A stretch of 64,000 bases of DNA from Lysinibacillus sp. FSL M8-0337 (GTDB taxonomy: Bacteria > Bacillota > Bacilli > Bacillales_A > Planococcaceae), in NCBI RefSeq assembly GCF_038593855.1, contig NZ_CP151996.1, forward strand, positions 2,356,001-2,420,000, in the 5' to 3' direction. Below, in pieces: positions 18,759 to 27,017 of this stretch. Both the position numbers and the translations under genes were made by a program. Below the pieces are notes generated by a model. It saw only the letters and a program-made list of their open reading frames with translations, searched no databases and was not told where the DNA came from. Position 1 is the first letter of the stretch, and each line of letters starts with the position of its first letter.

Positions 18759-19304
18759 TCCTTTTTAATTGTTTCCACATTAGTTATATGTACCTGTTTA
18801 ATTTTAATTATATCGAACTTGATTTTGAACTATATTCCAACTATACATTAAAATGGTTGTTTATTCGACTCTTCACACATAGAAAAGAGTAATAATAATA
18901 CAAAAACACTTTATTGCATGATGTAATTGCAACACATAAATTGATTATTGCATTGGCGTGATGAATCCGTACAGAAAAGATGTAAAAACCTTAAGTACAT
19001 TTACTAGTAATGCACTAGTTTTTTTAAAGTAGGGAAAAGCCAAACCCTTATATTTCTAACTTCAATGTATGAGATTTAGGTACATTTGTGCACTAGTATT
19101 AAATCTGCTGAAATTGCCATCTTTATTGTAGGGAGACAAAGTTGTTGTTGTTGTTGTTGTTATCCTCTCATCATGTTGTCATTAATAATTATGTATATTT
19201 GTGCACTTCTATGGGAATAAATCTAATTCAGTAGATTTTGATTCAAAATAAAAAAGGCTCTCAAAAGATAATAAAAATCACCTTTTGAAGAAGCCTTTTA
19301 TTCT
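18759..19304 (-). promoter_or_regulatory. Non-coding leader region of the Wadjet operon with diverged short repeats
   Basis: No gene is visible in this 546-base stretch. It holds the presumed promoter of the Wadjet operon (TATAAT on the minus strand at about 18811-18816, without a convincing -35). Three related motifs are seen: GTACATTT then TGCACTAG at 18995-19018, GTACATTTGTGCACTAG at 19080-19096 and GTATATTTGTGCACTT at 19193-19208. GTGCAC is palindromic, so these could be operators of an unknown regulator. A seven-unit GTT run starts at 19141. Confidence 0.4.
19250..19300 (-). terminator. Probable terminator after the recombination module
   Basis: An imperfect stem pairs AAAAGGCTCTCAAAAG (from 19252) with CTTTTGAAGAAGCCTTTT (to 19299), followed by T residues on the minus strand. 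It lies just past the stop of the 124-aa gene. Confidence 0.7.
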
Positions 19305-19679
19305 TTATTTTTTTCTTGAGATAAATCTTTTCGTTGTTTTCTTTTGACCTAATTGATTAATAAAGGAGTCAGACCATCCTAACTTTTTTAAATTCGAAGA
19401 AGATATAGACAACAGCGCCCAAGGATTCTCTCCTTCAAGAACAATATTTTCCGCAATATTTTTCATCTGCTCTGGATTAAACGAGTAAGATACGGATTCG
19501 TTGAAATCCCATATAACCGAATCAGTCTCAATTGGTCCATTTTTTTGGACATACGCTTTCATTTGGTCTTTCATTACTTTTAACACCGCTTCGATTCTTT
19601 CTACTTCATTCGCTAAATTAATTGCTTCATTCATTGTTTCAATTTTAGTACCAATTTTAGTAAGAATATTGTTTGACAT
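19305..19679 (-). CDS. Hypothetical 124-aa protein of the recombination module
   Basis: Start ATG at 19679 (MSNNILTK) is chosen over the upstream in-frame codon at 19748 because AAAAGGAGAT lies directly before it. A helical N-terminal half (residues 10-50, amphipathic) resembles small phage or plasmid recombination accessory proteins, but I do not recognise a family. The C-terminus is basic (KKTTKRFISRKK). It is the last gene transcribed in the 24-19 kb module. Confidence 0.6.
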   Translation of the reverse strand: MSNNILTKIGTKIETMNEAINLANEVERIEAVLKVMKDQMKAYVQKNGPIETDSVIWDFNESVSYSFNPEQMKNIAENIVLEGENPWALLSISSSNLKKLGWSDSFINQLGQKKTTKRFISRKK

Positions 19680-19710
19680 AGTAGTATCTCCTTTTAGTTT
19701 TATTAGTAAA

Positions 19711-19980
19711 TTAATTAACAATTGATTTGCTATAATAACCATGACCATTTACTTTATATTTTTTGCTAGAAATACAAAATAAAATTTTAACCACGTCTTT
19801 GTCTGTAAGGTGTGTTATGTTCGTTTTTTCTAGGAGAAAGAATGAACTATTCTCTATAACAAACCACCTTTGTTTGCTTTTATCTATAAATAAAATATAG
19901 TATTTTTCAGCTGATATAGCGTTATTTATTTTCTGAAATATCGCCCCAAAATTCCCTGTATTTAATGTTGCTGAAAGCAT
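19711..19980 (-). CDS. Hypothetical 89-aa protein
   Basis: Small protein beginning MLSATLNTG at ATG 19980, with AAAGG nine bases upstream; an earlier TTG at 19989 is possible. Alternating hydrophobic strands (KYYILFIDK, RWFVIENSSFFLL) suggest a small beta-sheet domain. No family recognised. It follows the hairpin at 20013-20052, so it may have its own promoter with the 124-aa gene. Confidence 0.45.
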   Translation of the reverse strand: MLSATLNTGNFGAIFQKINNAISAEKYYILFIDKSKQRWFVIENSSFFLLEKTNITHLTDKDVVKILFCISSKKYKVNGHGYYSKSIVN

Positions 19981-20012
19981 ATCCACCAACCTTTCTTATT
20001 TTTTATAAAAAA

Positions 20013-20052
20013 ATCGATTGATACCCAAATAGTAGGAATCAATCGACTTTTA
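20013..20052 (-). terminator. Terminator after the nuclease gene
   Basis: A stem of TCGATTGAT paired with ATCAATCGA around a 15-base loop, with A runs on the left giving T on the minus strand and a T run on the right, so it may act in both directions. Its arm sequence resembles that of the hairpin at 23808-23838. Confidence 0.75.
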
Positions 20053-20130
20053 TCATTACTTTGTTATCAGCTTATTTTCGTAGCTTCCTTTTTATTGACT
20101 AATGCAAAGCCAATCAATCCTTAACTTTTT

Positions 20131-20835
20131 TCAACAAACCTTGAATGTTTGAAAACACTCTAATGCAAAAGGACAATGTCGACAATTACTTGAAGGACAG
20201 GCTGGAAATATTTCATCTTTACTTTCAGGAACCATTGAATACATTTCTAATTTTGAATGAATAGCGTTTGCCAGCCCTAAAGCCCATTGCCTTGCATTTT
20301 CCATATCATTCAAATCAAACGTATAACTACTCGCCTTTTTATGACGCAAAAAATATACAGTGCCAATTACTTCTTTAACATGGAACATTTTATGAACCAC
20401 CCAAGCATATAACCCTAGTTGAAAAGTATCGCGTACACTGTACAGTATATGATTAGTTTTCCAATCTGTAATATATTTACCTCCATTTTCTACAAGATCA
20501 ATGTAACCCCGAATCTTCGTTCCCTCATTATTTTCATCGAGAACCAACTCAAAATAGACCTCCGTCTCGCCCATCTTGGGATACACGTTAGCATTACTAG
20601 CTAAATAAGAAATGGTTTCAATTTTCACTTCTGGATGGAAATCGCATTCTATATAGCCATTTAAAACCGCTTCTGCATGTTCTATTCCATTAACTTTATC
20701 CTCAATCGTCTTATGAACAGCTTTCCCTAATGCTAAAGACTCGGTTACTGGTTCCTCATACCCCTCCACATATTTCTTAAAGAATCTGAAAGGACACTGC
20801 TCAAACAAATACAACCTTGAGTATGAAAAAATCAT
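20131..20835 (-). CDS. Cas4/RecB-like PD-(D/E)xK exonuclease with Fe-S-type cysteines
   Basis: 234 residues. The nuclease core is visible: GKAVHKTIEDK (His near 41), GYIDLV (Asp) followed by ITDWKTNH (DxK) and QLGLYAWV (the motif with Gln). Four cysteines are placed as in Cas4/AddB: C14 (FEQCPFRF) and three near the C-terminus (CPSSNCRHCPFALEC). This predicts an Fe-S-stabilised DNA exonuclease. It belongs with the Erf-like annealing protein and SSB as an exonuclease/annealase pair, comparable in role to lambda Exo/Bet. The start overlaps the stop of the 53-aa gene upstream (TAATG). Confidence 0.88.
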   Translation of the reverse strand: MIFSYSRLYLFEQCPFRFFKKYVEGYEEPVTESLALGKAVHKTIEDKVNGIEHAEAVLNGYIECDFHPEVKIETISYLASNANVYPKMGETEVYFELVLDENNEGTKIRGYIDLVENGGKYITDWKTNHILYSVRDTFQLGLYAWVVHKMFHVKEVIGTVYFLRHKKASSYTFDLNDMENARQWALGLANAIHSKLEMYSMVPESKDEIFPACPSSNCRHCPFALECFQTFKVC

Positions 20836-20996
20836 TATCTTTCATACCTTTGTATATTTTTTAGTAGCCCTGATAAATAGAAAAAGGATTCTCTATCATA
20901 CTCTTTAAGTGCAATATCAATAGCATTTAAAATAATTACTTTCTTTGCATCATTAATGATGTTTTCTGTTTCTGTTAGTTGCTGAACTGTTAACAT
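20835..20996 (-). CDS. Small hypothetical protein (53 aa) coupled to the nuclease
   Basis: An ATG at 20996 preceded by TAAGGAGTGG opens a 53-codon frame (MLTVQQLTETEN...) that ends in a one-base TAATG overlap with the nuclease start. It is helical, charged and without cysteines. The strong ribosome site and coupling support it as real; function unknown. Confidence 0.65.
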   Translation of the reverse strand: MLTVQQLTETENIINDAKKVIILNAIDIALKEYDRESFFYLSGLLKNIQRYER

Positions 20997-21076
20997 ATTA
21001 ATACCACTCCTTATTCGTAAATTGTCATTTAATAAAATAGAAAAAGGACGGTAAGGTAATTGCCGCCCTCATGATT

Positions 21077-21673
21077 TTAGAAAGGAAGATCATTTTGATT
21101 AACACCACTGTTACTAAATGGTTGTTGTTGACCTCCCCACGTTTGCTGTCCGCTTTGATTAAATTGCTGTTGCTGATTTCCCCATTGTACGTGTTCTCCA
21201 TTATTCAAGGGTTGTTGCTGTCCATTCCACTGTGGCTGGCCCCCGTATTGCTGTTGCCCTCCCCAGTTTGGCTGCGTATTCGCCACGTTCTGATTATGAC
21301 CTTCGCCATAATAATGTGGGCTGTTGACTTGTGGATTTTGACCATTTTCACTGTTTGGTTTTGGATCAAGGAACTTTACTGAATCTGCCACGATTTCAGT
21401 TACATAAACCCTCTTTCCATCTTGTCCTTCGTAACTTCGAGTTTGTATTCTACCTACAATGCCAACTAGTGAACCTTTACGAGTGAAATTAGCAAGGTTT
21501 TCGGCTAATTTATCCCAAGCTTGAACTAAAATAAAATCAGCTTCACGATCTCCCTGATTATTTGTAAATGGACGATTGATAGCAACCGTGAAATTCGCTA
21601 CAGCTTTCCCTTGTGGTGTATATTTAAATTCAACGTTTTTTGTTAAACGACCAATTCCATTCCAAGTATTCAT
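21077..21673 (-). CDS. ssb: Single-stranded DNA-binding protein
   Basis: 198 residues. The OB-fold occupies residues 1-105 ([59 protein letters not shown]). A Gln/Asn/Gly-rich linker follows, and the acidic tip ends in NDLPF, a variant of the usual DDIPF tip that recruits DNA-processing enzymes. Preceded by AAAAGGAGAGAAG. As part of the recombination/replication module it probably protects the element's single strand during transfer and supports annealing. Confidence 0.95.
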   Translation of the reverse strand: MNTWNGIGRLTKNVEFKYTPQGKAVANFTVAINRPFTNNQGDREADFILVQAWDKLAENLANFTRKGSLVGIVGRIQTRSYEGQDGKRVYVTEIVADSVKFLDPKPNSENGQNPQVNSPHYYGEGHNQNVANTQPNWGGQQQYGGQPQWNGQQQPLNNGEHVQWGNQQQQFNQSGQQTWGGQQQPFSNSGVNQNDLPF

Positions 21674-21708
21674 CTTCTTCTCTCCTTTTAAATTTTATAT
21701 TAGAAGCT

Positions 21709-22461
21709 TTATCTGGCTATTCTTTCATTCATTTTCATCTGACTTTCCTTATCTTTTATATATAGAAAGTGAATAAAAGGGATTTGTAAAATAATTTTCG
21801 ATAAATTAAAATCATGTTGTTGTCTGCATATTTCCCAAGAAATACGAGCAATTTTAACACCATCTATTGCCCAATCCAATCGATAATGCGGCTCTTTTTT
21901 ATATTCCTCTATCAACCTGGCATAACACGAATAAATCGTTGTCTTTTCACATCGTTCTTTGAGATACAACAATAACTGTTTTCGTCTATTACTTTGATTT
22001 TCTAAAAACATAATGACTATAAATTCTGCAAACAGTTCACTCAGCAGATGATTTTCATATCTTTGCCACTCTTTATAAACCAAGTCCCTTTGCTTTTTAA
22101 AAGCTGTTTTATTCTTTGGGGAGGGTCGCCACCCGATACATTCCAGTTGACTAGGGCTTAACCTTTCCGCAGGATGTATATTTTTTTGGATTTTACCAAA
22201 GTACTTATTTTTTATTTCATGATAGGGTGTTCCTGTTAACTTTGATTCAAAATCAAGAACACCACCCTTACCCCCTTTATCTTTACAAAACCAACATTTA
22301 TAGACCTGGTCGTGGGTATTTAAAGATAGATAGTACTTTCCATTCTTATTAGCATCCTCATGACAGAAAGGACACTTGGCTAGTGTCTCTTTCTTTCCAT
22401 AAGTACGAGGATCGATGACAAGACCATGTTCTTCAGCAATATCTAATATTTTAGGCAGCAT
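21709..22461 (-). CDS. CHC2-type zinc-finger primase-like protein without catalytic TOPRIM
   Basis: 250 residues. The N-terminus has a DnaG-type CHC2 zinc ribbon: CPFCHE (about residues 31-36) and CWFCKDKGG (about 56-64), followed by GGVLDFESKLTGTPYHEI. The usual TOPRIM polymerase domain is absent; residues 110-250 are helical, basic and of unknown fold. It may be a DNA-binding helper, or a split primase whose catalytic part lies outside the window. Its ATG overlaps the stop of the Erf-like gene by one base. Confidence 0.75.
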   Translation of the reverse strand: MLPKILDIAEEHGLVIDPRTYGKKETLAKCPFCHEDANKNGKYYLSLNTHDQVYKCWFCKDKGGKGGVLDFESKLTGTPYHEIKNKYFGKIQKNIHPAERLSPSQLECIGWRPSPKNKTAFKKQRDLVYKEWQRYENHLLSELFAEFIVIMFLENQSNRRKQLLLYLKERCEKTTIYSCYARLIEEYKKEPHYRLDWAIDGVKIARISWEICRQQHDFNLSKIILQIPFIHFLYIKDKESQMKMNERIAR

Positions 22462-23693
22462 TATTTAGCACCACCTAACGATACAAAAAAGTTGAACCCA
22501 TTTTCCTTTCGAATTGCCATTGCAACTTCTTGACCATCGACTAGATGATTTGTTTGCTGAACAGCTTGTTCATCTGGCGTAAAAACCATCATTTGTTCAT
22601 TGTTACTTAGTTTCGTAACAAACAGCTTCGTATAGGGAATACCAGACGGTGAGTTCCCGCGCTCAATTTGATTGATTAAATATCGCTCTGCACTGCCATT
22701 GCTAAATTGTTGTTGATTTTGTGGTTGCGCATTTTGCACATCAATAATATGTTCTAAGAAGTAGAAGCCATTTTCTTGATAAAATGCAATTGTTAAAAGG
22801 CTGCCCCATTGAATATCCTTAATTGTTTCTATTAATTGAGCATTATCTTTTACTAAAATCACTACCTCTTCTTGATTAGCAGTTAAGGCACAAATTTTCC
22901 CATAAGGTGCATTTTGATTGTTGAACCCTGTCTCATACTGTTTCAAAGTGAAGGTATCATGAATGATAAAGTTAGTAGAACCAATATCATTACTTTGTTT
23001 AGGAGATTTCTCTTGTTTACTCTCTGCTGCTTTTATCCAATCAAGTAACATGCCACGAACAGCTTTGTATTTAGTTGCATACAGCCGTTCAAAAGATTTA
23101 ATACCTAATTGAAGTGATTGAATAATACTATCGATTGGCACATTTCTCATTGATGCAACTTGTGATGCATAGTTCATCAATTCATCCACTTGTTCCCGTG
23201 AAATATAATTTGGAACCGTAGCATCCATTTTATTTTGGAAACTATCCGGGTCGTCAGTGTCCGTTGCAATGTTAAATTGTTTCAGAAGAAAATATTTCTC
23301 AGCATACGTTAGCGCTTTTCCGACGCCTTTTTCTCCTTCTGTATCGATGCCTTGTGCATAGAAAGGCACTACGATCTGCTCACCTGAATCTACATCAACC
23401 CACATAAACTCCATTTTCAATTCAGTTAGTAATTTTAAAGATACTTTTCTATTTCCAAACTTATCGTTATTTTCTACAGGCGTAACAATTACGTTCGAGT
23501 CAATAACTTTTGGGAATAACATTAATCCAACTTTATCTAATTGTTCACGAACAGCCCCTAAAACTTGTGAGCTACCTACATAAACATATTGATGACCTTG
23601 AGTTGCTTTTTGTAGGTAAGGAACCGTTTTTCTTACTTGGAGTAATTTTTGATAAATGTTTAACTGACTATTTACTTTAAATTCTGCTGTCAT
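22461..23693 (-). CDS. Erf-family single-strand annealing protein with extra C-terminal domain
   Basis: 410 residues from the ATG at 23693 (MTAEFKVN), which has GGGAGAG eight bases upstream; an in-frame ATG at 23708 lacks one. Residues 5-150 match the ERF superfamily: LNIYQKLLQVRKTVPYLQK, VPFYAQGIDTEGEKGVGKALTYAEKYFLLKQFNI, then DTDDPDS. Residues 150-215 are the usual helical end of Erf. The rest (220-410) contains two OB-like beta stretches that I do not recognise. Erf proteins anneal complementary single strands in phage or plasmid recombination, working here with SSB and the Cas4-like nuclease. Confidence 0.85.
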   Translation of the reverse strand: MTAEFKVNSQLNIYQKLLQVRKTVPYLQKATQGHQYVYVGSSQVLGAVREQLDKVGLMLFPKVIDSNVIVTPVENNDKFGNRKVSLKLLTELKMEFMWVDVDSGEQIVVPFYAQGIDTEGEKGVGKALTYAEKYFLLKQFNIATDTDDPDSFQNKMDATVPNYISREQVDELMNYASQVASMRNVPIDSIIQSLQLGIKSFERLYATKYKAVRGMLLDWIKAAESKQEKSPKQSNDIGSTNFIIHDTFTLKQYETGFNNQNAPYGKICALTANQEEVVILVKDNAQLIETIKDIQWGSLLTIAFYQENGFYFLEHIIDVQNAQPQNQQQFSNGSAERYLINQIERGNSPSGIPYTKLFVTKLSNNEQMMVFTPDEQAVQQTNHLVDGQEVAMAIRKENGFNFFVSLGGAK

Positions 23694-23801
23694 TTTTATC
23701 TCTCCCATTTTTATGATTTAATAAGAAGCCTGAAATAAACTGTCTATAAACTGTATCTGTTTGTTTGTACATCTCTCCTTCTATAAAATTTTTGGGTACG
23801 C

Positions 23802-24084
23802 AAAAAAGCCGATTAAATTCTAAATAGAATCAATCGACTTTTTAAATATTTACGTGGTAGATTTATTAGTAGCAGCAATCGCAATCTTACGGCTAACAAA
23901 CTTCTAACGTAAATAACCTATAACAATAATGTATTATGCTAAAAGCATATTTTTACAACTAAGTAACCGTAATTCCTTTTCAGCAGAGAAGCATTAAAAA
24001 GAATTTGTGCCGATTCTCCTTCTTCATTTTGAAGGTTTAACGACTTCCACCAAAATAGTGACTACTAATAACAAATTGAATATA
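23802..24084 (-). ncRNA. Putative independent small RNA, copy 1 (about 280 nt)
   Basis: A consensus promoter on the minus strand (TTGAAC at 24119-24114, 17-base spacer, TATAAT at 24096-24091) is followed by about 280 bases without a convincing gene and then a terminator hairpin (23808-23838, arms CGATTAAATTCT and AGAATCAATCG) with a T run at 23807-23802. A diverged copy lies at 25243-25502. The best-conserved block is on the minus strand around 24025-23980, containing CCTTCAAAATGAAG (a small hairpin) and GAGAATCGGCAC. A 15-codon frame starting at the ATG in this block is not conserved at amino-acid level, so RNA is favoured over peptide. It may correspond to a known plasmid RNA class; I cannot test this. 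Confidence 0.55.
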
Positions 24085-24090
24085 TTAAAA

Positions 24091-24119
24091 TTATAACAAA
24101 ATGTGTATGAACGTTCAAC
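24091..24119 (-). promoter_or_regulatory. Sigma-A type promoter of small RNA copy 1
   Basis: TTGAAC, 17-base spacer and perfect TATAAT on the minus strand. In the second copy the -35 is identical (25537-25532) while the -10 has become TGTGAT (25514-25509) at the same spacing. Confidence 0.7.
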
Positions 24120-24130
24120 ACTTTGTGTAA

Positions 24131-24490
24131 CTTGAATTAAAAATTTTTTAATTCTTTTTATATATCTCAAATCACCATCAAAATATTTCACCAGTAAATT
24201 TTATAATTCTGAATTCTGTCATTTTCCAATACCCATGATATAATACACTCCTGACAAACCTTAAAGGGTAACCAATTCTTAACTGTGGCGTCGTCATATG
24301 CTGCAGTTTTCTATTTTTATTCAATTCGTTTCCTCTTCCACTAGTCTTTCTTCCATAAGTTTTAATAATTAAGAAGCATATTCATCAATTTCAGGTTTAA
24401 CAGCCTCTCCCACCCTTCACCATACCTTATAAATAATCAAAATATAATGCATTTCTTTCATTACTATCCATAAAGCCACACTTTTAATTA
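24131..24490. other. Gap without a supported gene
   Basis: No gene seen. A plus-strand extended -10 (TGATATAAT, at 24235-24243) suggests a possible short plus-strand transcript from about 24250, but no convincing -35 or terminator was found. Confidence 0.3.
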
Positions 24491-24596
24491 TTATATTAGG
24501 CTTCCTTCAATCAACAATAATTCAGGTTTATTACTATGTAGCTGCTCTAAGATTTCTTCCGCTGAAATCAACTTCCCATTCTCATCTTTCGTTTGA

Positions 24597-24686
24597 CTAA
24601 ACATAATAATGGCATAATGTATCTTCATTTTGTTTGTCGAACCAAAACATACGACTTCCACAACAGGCATCCAGCACTCGCTGCAT
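24597..24686 (-). pseudogene. Remnant of a phage/mobile-element SAM-dependent methyltransferase
   Basis: An ATG at 24686 with GGGAGGAG nine bases upstream encodes MQRVLDACCGSRMFWFDK followed by a few residues and a stop after 29 codons. The VLDACCGSRMFWFDK stretch is the well-known opening of a phage and plasmid SAM-dependent methyltransferase family of roughly 170 aa. After about residue 22 the family sequence stops matching, and a 70-codon TTG-started frame (24491-24703) runs through in another register with a different C-terminus (AEEILEQLHSNKPELLL). I read this as the decayed 5' end of the methyltransferase gene fused to unrelated DNA. Confidence 0.55.
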
Positions 24687-24751
24687 CGCAATACTCCTCC
24701 CAAACACTTTTATATTTACTACATAAAAACTATTTCTTGCTTACATATTAG

Positions 24752-25042
24752 TTAACCATCTAAACTATCCAAATACTCTACTTCTACGAATTCAAAGCGC
24801 TCCATCATGTTTGTGTATCCAAAGTTGCAAATAGCATTTTTCCCGAATTTCGATTTAATAAATTGTTCATGCTTTTTCATTGCTGTAATGATTAGTTCTT
24901 TATCAACAAATAATTCCGCTTGTTTGAAGTCATCAGTTAGATAGTCGTCTGTTTCATCACAGAAATAGAATTCTTTATCTTGGTTTTCTTGATACTCTTT
25001 CTTTAACCGCAATATCCAGCCCGTCTTTAATTCTTCTGTCAC
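24752..25042 (-). CDS. Hypothetical 96-aa acidic protein
   Basis: A small soluble acidic protein (TEELKTGWILRLKKEYQE... ending EVEYLDSLDG). AAGGAGGG lies six bases before GTG 25042; a TTG at 25045 is less well placed. Length and composition resemble small phage or plasmid accessory proteins. No family recognised. Confidence 0.55.
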   Translation of the reverse strand: MTEELKTGWILRLKKEYQENQDKEFYFCDETDDYLTDDFKQAELFVDKELIITAMKKHEQFIKSKFGKNAICNFGYTNMMERFEFVEVEYLDSLDG

Positions 25043-25045
25043 CAA

Positions 25046-25242
25046 AATCCCTCCTTAATAAGACAATAAAAATTACTGATACATGGAATGATTATTTTCA
25101 ATTCTTGACCGATTTCTCTTCATAAGGTAGTTATTCATCTCTTTTAAATATATATTACTTTTTTAAAACCATAATAATATACACACAAAGTGTAGGTAAA
25201 TAAAAAAATATTCAAAACGTATATTTTATAAATTTACATAAA
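25046..25242. other. Gap without a supported gene
   Basis: AT-rich sequence with no gene, clear promoter or hairpin recognised; it lies between the 96-aa gene and the second small-RNA copy. Confidence 0.3.
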
Positions 25243-25502
25243 AAAATTTCTAAATAAAATTAATCGTTTTTTATATTTACTATAATTAGTTTACTAGTAG
25301 TAGCAATCTTTATAGGCTACAAACTTTTAACGTCTCTTATTAATAATAATGCACTTTTCTACATAGTATATTTTAAAATTAAATAACCTAAATTTCTTTT
25401 AGCAGAAAAAACATTGGAAAGAAAATGTGCCGAATCTCCTGCTTCATCTTGAAGGTCTATCGACTTCTATCACATTAGTGGCTAGAATAACAAATTGAAT
25501 AT
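25243..25502 (-). ncRNA. Putative small RNA, diverged copy 2
   Basis: Direct repeat of the element at 23802-24119, recognisable over about 270 bases with several indels. Shared blocks on the minus strand include the TTGAAC box, CAATTTGTTATT, GAAGTCGATAGACCTTCAAG with TGAAG, and TCGGCACA. The -10 (TGTGAT) and terminator (AATTTT paired with AAATTTT before T7) are weaker than in copy 1, suggesting relaxed selection or a differently regulated paralogue. Confidence 0.45.
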
Positions 25503-25697
25503 GCTAAAATCACAACAAATCTAGTATATGAGTTCAACATTTTGTATAACTCATTGCGATGTTTTTAGTATAAAAATGAATTTTACACTATTATGGTGTA
25601 CTATTATCTAATATCAATATTATAGAAAAAATGATAATTAAAGGTTACAGTAAAAAAAGAACATGCTTTTAATTTTAAAGAAGGTGGGAAAAGGATT

Positions 25698-26087
25698 ATG
25701 AACAAAAAAAAATGGCTATTATTTTCAACTCTTCTATTTATCTTATTAGTATCTACTTATGGTATATATGATTTTCTTGATGTCGATTTAGACGAATTAC
25801 CCGAAGGTGAATTATTATCAGAGCATCCTTCCCCAAGTGGAGATTACATTGCTAGGGCATTCTTAATAGACCAAGGGGGTGCTACAGTAAGAACAGCATT
25901 ACGTGTGGAAATTGATTATGGACATAAAACAAAGACAATTTATTGGTGCTATGATGAAAATAAGGTTAATTTAAAATGGTTAGGAAAAAATACAATTGAA
26001 ATAAATAATCATAAATTAGACATTTTCAAAGATACCTATAACTGGAAAGAAGATCCTGACTGGGAAAATAAAAGAGGAGAATATTAG
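25698..26087 (+). CDS. DUF5412-family membrane-anchored protein
   Basis: 129 residues. One N-terminal membrane segment (residues 6-25), then an outward-facing domain with SEHPSPSGDYIARAFLIDQGGATV and KTIYWCYDENKVNLKWLGKNTIEINNHKLD, the pattern of DUF5412 proteins common in Bacillus. Preceded by AAGAAGGTGGGAAAAGG. One of few plus-strand genes here. Function unknown. Confidence 0.75.
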   Translation: MNKKKWLLFSTLLFILLVSTYGIYDFLDVDLDELPEGELLSEHPSPSGDYIARAFLIDQGGATVRTALRVEIDYGHKTKTIYWCYDENKVNLKWLGKNTIEINNHKLDIFKDTYNWKEDPDWENKRGEY

Positions 26088-26198
26088 TAGTAATCAAAAA
26101 ACAAATATTTACATTTTATCAATAAAAAGTTTTACAAATCGACAAAATACCTTTATTATTAATTTGTACCAAAAAATAACAATAAAGGGGTTGTTTTT

Positions 26199-27017
26199 TT
26201 GAAGAAAATTTTTTTAACAATTGTAAGTATTTTATTTGTAGCACTATTAGGTAACTCTAATGTTTCTGCAAAAGAAGTACTAACGGAACCAGAAGTATAT
26301 GACTTTCCAGAATTACAAAAGTATGTAGTAGAAAGATTCAATGATTTACTGAAGTTAGATGGTGAAGGAAAACTATACATTACTGATATAAGCTCTTTAA
26401 TATTGAATGAAAATACCAAGCAACAATATCTAGAGGACCTTAAAGATATTAATAGAGGTGTTGAACTAGGTGTACTTGACTTTAATTCCGAACTAATTCC
26501 TGTACAGTCAAACAGACATTTAGAAATGATAGATAATAGTATTGAACAAGGATTTCTTATTAATACTTTTGCAGATCCTGATCAGCCTCCAACTTATGGT
26601 CTTGGTGCCGTGGCATCAAACAATGCTCAAATGATGAAGGATACATACCGATCATATATTAAATCTGGTATGGATCCAAACTCTGCATTCATTGCAGTTG
26701 GTATTTATTTTACTAATAAGGTTAAAAGCGGTGGAGAATGGGATCTAAAAAAAGGGCTTGGTTTAACTAAAACTTATAGAGCTATTGTCGGTACCAAATC
26801 TTATCTTATTACTGGTGAAGATTTGGGGAATATCCATTATGGATATGTAGGTAGCACTACGTTCGGTCCAACTGTTTTAAAAACTGCGGCAGGCTTAGCA
26901 CAAATAACGGATGGTACAGCTAAAAAGGAATGGTGGGCTACTTATTTTGACGATCCAAGAGATCAGATTGCTATTCAAAGAGGTATTGATTGGTATAATA
27001 CAGGTACTTTAAAATAG
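26199..27017 (+). CDS. Secreted polymorphic toxin, type 44 (Ntox44) domain
   Basis: 272 residues. A signal peptide (MKKIFLTIVSILFVALLGNSNVSA, cleavage after about residue 24) is followed by a short pro-region. Residues about 150-272 carry the Ntox44 pattern: FTNKVKSGGEWDLK, then EDLGNIHYGYVG, AAGLAQITDGTA and YFDDPRDQIAIQRGIDWY. Ntox44 is a predicted RNase-type toxin of polymorphic toxin systems. The start is TTG with AAAGGGG about nine bases upstream. No immunity gene was recognised immediately downstream on the same strand, which is unusual. Confidence 0.75.
   Translation: MKKIFLTIVSILFVALLGNSNVSAKEVLTEPEVYDFPELQKYVVERFNDLLKLDGEGKLYITDISSLILNENTKQQYLEDLKDINRGVELGVLDFNSELIPVQSNRHLEMIDNSIEQGFLINTFADPDQPPTYGLGAVASNNAQMMKDTYRSYIKSGMDPNSAFIAVGIYFTNKVKSGGEWDLKKGLGLTKTYRAIVGTKSYLITGEDLGNIHYGYVGSTTFGPTVLKTAAGLAQITDGTAKKEWWATYFDDPRDQIAIQRGIDWYNTGTLK

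Noticed and set aside
19141-19162. GTT trinucleotide run as a phase-variation tract
   Set aside because: It is outside any frame and not clearly within a promoter spacer; slippage there would have no evident effect.
20131-20835. Cas4 as evidence of a CRISPR-Cas locus
   Set aside because: No other cas gene or repeat array is present; the Erf and SSB neighbours point to a recombination exonuclease.
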